A DNA stretch of 33,009 bases. Origin: Clostridia bacterium (GTDB lineage Bacteria; Bacillota; Clostridia; UBA1381). A model generated the notes under the pieces. The model saw nothing but the letters and a program-made list of their open reading frames with translations, was not told where the DNA came from and made no database searches. Positions 29,869 through 33,009 of the stretch are shown one piece after another (the stretch's first letter is position 1; each line of letters opens with the position of its first letter). The translations under genes were made by a program, and so were the position numbers. The stretch covers positions 1 through 33,009 of the forward strand of contig CAADTH010000035.1 in the NCBI GenBank assembly GCA_900751885.1, given 5' to 3'.

Positions 29869-30684
29869 TTATTTTAAAAGTTTTTCTGCGGCATCTTCGA
29901 TATAGGCGCCTGTGAAGTATTCTATCTCTCCCTTGTCGCACAGGGAGGCGAGCTTTGGGTCGATTGGGACGCGTGAGAGGACAGGGAGTCCGAAGCGGTC
30001 CGCGGCTTCCTTTGTATGGCTTTTACCGAACACCTCAAGCTCTTTTCCGCAGTCAGGGCATTTTAGATAGCTCATATTCTCGACAATCCCGAGCACCGGG
30101 ACGTTCATATCCGTTGCCATGTTGACTGCCTTTGACACAATCATGGAGACCAGCTCCTGTGGGGAGGTCACGATGAAGATGCCGTCAAGCGGCAGGGATT
30201 GGAACACGGTAAGCGGTACGTCGCCTGTTCCCGGGGGCATGTCGACGAAGAGAACGTCCAAATCGCCCCACGCGACATCCGTCCAGAACTGCTTGACCGC
30301 GCCGGCAATCAATGGTCCGCGCCAGATGACAGGGTCTGTGTCGCTTTCCAACAGCAGATTGATGGACATGAGCTTGATACCGGTTTGCGTCTGAACAGGC
30401 AAAAGAGTCTCACCTACTGCGCCTGCCTTTTCTGTGACGCCGAACATTTTTGGAACGGACGGACCTGTGATGTCCGCGTCAAGAATGCCGACGCGAAGTC
30501 CTTTTTGCTGCATGTACGACGCCAAAAGTCCTGTCACCAGCGACTTTCCGACGCCGCCCTTGCCGCTTACCACGCCGATGACCTGTTTGACGTGGCTTTG
30601 CTCATTTGCCTTCGCGAGAAGGCTATCGCGCTCTGCACAGTCCTGCGAACAGGAGCCGCAGTCATGATTACATTGTTCACTCAT
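29869..30684 (-). CDS. Mrp/NBP35-family iron-sulfur carrier ATPase
   Basis: 271 residues from ATG 30684, 5 nt after GAGGGTG. The N-terminus has four cysteines (C5, C9, C12, C16), as in NBP35-type proteins. Walker A is the deviant SGKGGVGKS (40-48), and DADITGPSVPKMF and VDMPPGTGD are the family's conserved blocks. The CPDC of YLKCPDCGKE binds a bridging cluster in the dimer. Known role: holding and passing on iron-sulfur clusters in the cytoplasm. It is transcribed alone. Confidence 0.93.
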   Translation of the reverse strand: MSEQCNHDCGSCSQDCAERDSLLAKANEQSHVKQVIGVVSGKGGVGKSLVTGLLASYMQQKGLRVGILDADITGPSVPKMFGVTEKAGAVGETLLPVQTQTGIKLMSINLLLESDTDPVIWRGPLIAGAVKQFWTDVAWGDLDVLFVDMPPGTGDVPLTVFQSLPLDGIFIVTSPQELVSMIVSKAVNMATDMNVPVLGIVENMSYLKCPDCGKELEVFGKSHTKEAADRFGLPVLSRVPIDPKLASLCDKGEIEYFTGAYIEDAAEKLLK

Positions 30685-30718
30685 TGTTTCACCCTCGTTT
30701 ATCAATTATTATTTTTTA

Positions 30719-30747
30719 ATCCTATACCTTTTTTGTCTCTGTGTCAA
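30719..30747 (-). promoter_or_regulatory. Promoter of the mrp gene
   Basis: On the minus strand, TTGACA (30742-30747) and TAGGAT (30719-30724) are separated by 17 nt. Confidence 0.65.
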
Positions 30748-30847
30748 TACTTATGGTGTAGTATGTGCAGATACAAGGGGGATGATGCGGCGTTTACAAA
30801 TGAAACAAAATATGCTTTAATAGAGGGGACGAAGGGGTGAGACGAAT

Positions 30848-32800
30848 ATGAAAAAAACGATTGGCATTTTGGCGCATGTGGATGCAGGAAAGACGACGTT
30901 TTCCGAACAGCTTCTCTATAATACCCACCGGATTCGCACGAGGGGCAGGGTGGATGAGAAAAACACAGTGCTGGACAGCCATGAAATTGAGAGAAAGAGG
31001 GGGATTACGATATTTTCCGGGCAATCCTCCTTTGAATATAAGGACAATACCTATTATCTGGTCGATACACCGGGGCATGTGGATTTTTCGCCGGAGACGG
31101 AACGGGCGATTTCGGTCATGGATTACGCGGTTGTGCTGTTGAGCAGTGTGGAAGGAATCCAGGCACATACCCAGACGCTTTGGGGATTATTGGAGCATTA
31201 CCGCGTGCCGGTGTTTTTCTTCCTGAACAAGACGGACCGGCAGGGCGCGAACCCAGAGGGTGTGATAGCAGACATGCAGGCGGAGTTTTCCGAGCGGTGT
31301 GTGGATGTTTCGCGGCTTCCCGAGGATAGGGAGGCGGTACTTGAAGCAGTGGCGCCGTTTGACGATGTACTGCTCGAGGCGTTTTTGGAGGAGAATATGG
31401 ACGCGGATATGTGGAGCGCGAAAATGGGGGAAATGATAAGAAGGAGACAGCTATTTCCCTGCTTTTTGGGAAGTGCGCTTCAAAATAAGGGGATAGATGC
31501 GTTTTTAGAGGTGTTTGATACATTGACAAGCACAGAGTATGAAAGCAGGGAGAAGCAGCCGTTTTGGGGCAGGGTATACAGGGTCAGCCATGACAGCCGT
31601 GGGGGCAGGGTGGCATTCTTAAAGATTTGTCAAGGAACGCTTCACGCAAAGGAGGAGATTGCGTTTGCAAATCAAAATGGAGAGACAGAGTGGGCGAAGG
31701 TGGATGAGCTGAGGGTTTATTCCGGGGACAAGTATGAGACAGTGAAGGAAGCGTCGGCAGGAGAGCTTTGCGCGGCAGTCGGTCTTTCGGGCGTCCATGC
31801 AGGAGACAGAATCGGTGCAGGGGCACAGAAGGGGATGCTGATATCTGAGCCAATGCTCTCCGCCGGTGTGCAGGCAGAGGACGGTATACAGGAAAAAAAG
31901 GTTTTGGAGGCGTTTCGCACGCTGGAGGACGAGGAGCCAATGCTGTGTGTGGAGAGCGGCAGGACGGGGATTCGGGTGCGCGTGATGGGTAAAATTCAGC
32001 TTGAGGTGCTGGAGGAGCTGATCCCCAGGCGGTTTGGATTTGCGGTCTCGTTTGGAAAGTGTAAGATTCTATATAAGGAGACGATTCGTGGGAGCGTAGT
32101 GGGGAGCGGTCATTTTGAGCCGCTCAGGCACTACGCGGAGGTACACCTTCGGCTGTCGCAAGGAGAAGCGGGGAGTGGGATTGTGTTCGACTCTGTGTGT
32201 CCGCTGGATGTACTGGAGAGGAGCTACCAGCATTTGGTGAGGACGCATGTATTCGAGAAGGAGCACAAGGGCGTGCTGACTGGCGCGCCGCTGACCGATG
32301 TGAGGATTACGCTTCTTGTTGGGCGTGCGCATTTGAAGCATACGGAGGGCGGAGACTTCCGCGAGGCGGTGTACCGTGCAGTTCGCCAGGGGCTGATGCA
32401 GGCGGAGAGTGTGCTGCTGGAGCCGTACTATGACATGAAGCTTACTGTGCCGTCGGAGTACGCAGGCAGAGTGCTGTCGGATATTCAGCGCATGCACGGC
32501 GTCTTTGATGTGCCGCAGACGATTGGGGAGAGCACGCAAATTACGGCGAGCGTGCCGGCGTCAGAGTGTATGGAGTATCCAAGGGAGCTTTCGGTTTTGA
32601 CCGGGGCGAAGGCGCGGATTCAGATGCGAAGCGGCGGATACAAGCCGTGTCACAATGCGGACGAGGTGATAGCGGCGGCAGGATATGATGCGGAAAGAGA
32701 TGTAGAAAACACGCCGGACTCGGTGTTTTGCTCGCATGGGAGCGGATTTCCGGTCAAGTGGAATGAGGCGGCAGGGTATATGCACTGTGAGATAAAATGA
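30848..32800 (+). CDS. TetM/EF-G-like translational GTPase of unknown role
   Basis: 650 residues, start after GGGGTGAGA. GTPase motifs: AHVDAGKTT (9-17), RGITI, DTPGHVDF, and NKTD. The EF-G-type domains II to V follow. Overall length and order match ribosomal protection proteins (TetM, TetO; about 640 residues). However, where TetM carries the domain IV loop SPVSTPADF, this protein reads HLKHTEGGDF. The C-terminus ends with a DSVFCSHGSGF block instead of the TetM helix. I infer a ribosome-binding factor related to TetM, not a proven tetracycline-resistance gene. It has no partner genes in the window. Confidence 0.85.
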   Translation: MKKTIGILAHVDAGKTTFSEQLLYNTHRIRTRGRVDEKNTVLDSHEIERKRGITIFSGQSSFEYKDNTYYLVDTPGHVDFSPETERAISVMDYAVVLLSSVEGIQAHTQTLWGLLEHYRVPVFFFLNKTDRQGANPEGVIADMQAEFSERCVDVSRLPEDREAVLEAVAPFDDVLLEAFLEENMDADMWSAKMGEMIRRRQLFPCFLGSALQNKGIDAFLEVFDTLTSTEYESREKQPFWGRVYRVSHDSRGGRVAFLKICQGTLHAKEEIAFANQNGETEWAKVDELRVYSGDKYETVKEASAGELCAAVGLSGVHAGDRIGAGAQKGMLISEPMLSAGVQAEDGIQEKKVLEAFRTLEDEEPMLCVESGRTGIRVRVMGKIQLEVLEELIPRRFGFAVSFGKCKILYKETIRGSVVGSGHFEPLRHYAEVHLRLSQGEAGSGIVFDSVCPLDVLERSYQHLVRTHVFEKEHKGVLTGAPLTDVRITLLVGRAHLKHTEGGDFREAVYRAVRQGLMQAESVLLEPYYDMKLTVPSEYAGRVLSDIQRMHGVFDVPQTIGESTQITASVPASECMEYPRELSVLTGAKARIQMRSGGYKPCHNADEVIAAAGYDAERDVENTPDSVFCSHGSGFPVKWNEAAGYMHCEIK

Positions 32801-33009
32801 TGGTGTTTTGATTGGGAGGAAGTATTGTTTGGAGTCCTATTATCCTGTAGATAACTGGGTGCTTCGCCCCACGTCTCGGGTGTTGTGTTCTAATGGACTA
32901 TGGGTTAGCACAGAGCCTTTTTTCTTGCGTAAGAAAAGGGGCGAAATAGCACCGGAAAGAAATCCGGCGGCGAAGCCGATTTTGCGAAGCAAAATTGCTG
33001 AAGAATGTC
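32801..33009. other. Non-coding tail with clustered small hairpins
   Basis: No supported gene. Hairpins: GGGTGCTTCGCCCC (32857-32870), TTTTCTTGCGTAAGAAAAG (about 32920-32938), CCGGAAAGAAATCCGG (32952-32967), GGCGAAGCC (32969-32977) and ATTTTGCGAAGCAAAAT (32979-32995). Three of them have the unusually stable GCGAAGC-type loop. Confidence 0.6.

Noticed and set aside
30848..32800. Calling this gene tet(M), tet(O) or tet(W)
   Set aside because: The loop and C-terminal residues that mark those resistance proteins are missing.
32893..32949. Short frame starting MDYGLAQ near the right end
   Set aside because: 18 codons, no ribosome site, and it runs through hairpin sequence.

Overview
The window looks like a chromosomal segment of an anaerobic Bacillota, most likely class Clostridia and possibly Lachnospiraceae. 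The pointers are strong purine-rich ribosome binding sites, A+T-rich -10 boxes, intrinsic terminators, and a gene set typical of gut clostridia (VTC/DUF4956/CotH cluster, HtrA with short cytoplasmic tail, ferritin-like/VIT1 fusion, Mrp, TetM-like GTPase). Genus cannot be assigned from the sequence alone. All identifications come from reading motifs; no database search was run.

Layout. (1) 21-1530: a tRNA-Asn with terminator, followed by decaying genes: a GNAT acetyltransferase with one internal stop, a short remnant, and the frameshifted end of an AgrC-like GHKL histidine kinase. This looks like an integration hot spot. (2) 1558-8108: an A+T-richer operon with its own promoter and terminator encoding a compact type III CRISPR effector: Cas6, a PD-(D/E)XK-like (DUF6602-like) nuclease, a Cas10 without HD domain, and Csm3-, Csm4- and Csm5-like RAMP proteins. 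No CRISPR array, Cas1/Cas2, Csm2/Cas11 or CARF effector is visible. This is the most interesting part of the window. (3) 8109-12024: a near-consensus parS site, a 44-bp perfect palindrome, a convergent acyl-CoA synthetase, and an OmpR-type two-component system. (4) 12161-16201: a VTC-domain/DUF4956/CotH-kinase operon divergent from the two-component system, with 11-bp-phased direct repeats in the intergenic region, then thpR. (5) 16325-19118: a second A+T-rich defence insert, a DpnII-like restriction-modification operon (HTH-fused Dam methylase, DpnII-type nuclease, second methyltransferase). (6) 19144-32800: mostly housekeeping and transport genes: GH13 amylase, DUF3783 protein, HtrA, a znuCB-fur operon, a MarR-MATE operon, a cation:proton antiporter, a VIT1-upp operon, Mrp, and a TetM/EF-G-like GTPase. 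(7) 32801-33009: a non-coding tail full of small hairpins.

How the parts work together. The two defence modules sit as islands between conserved genes. The type III complex should bind a crRNA supplied from elsewhere, cut target RNA with the Csm3-like backbone and possibly make cyclic oligoadenylate with Cas10. The embedded nuclease is a candidate replacement for the missing HD DNase. The two-component system probably controls the VTC/CotH operon. The znuCB-fur set handles zinc or a related metal, and the MarR protein probably controls its own operon with the MATE pump.
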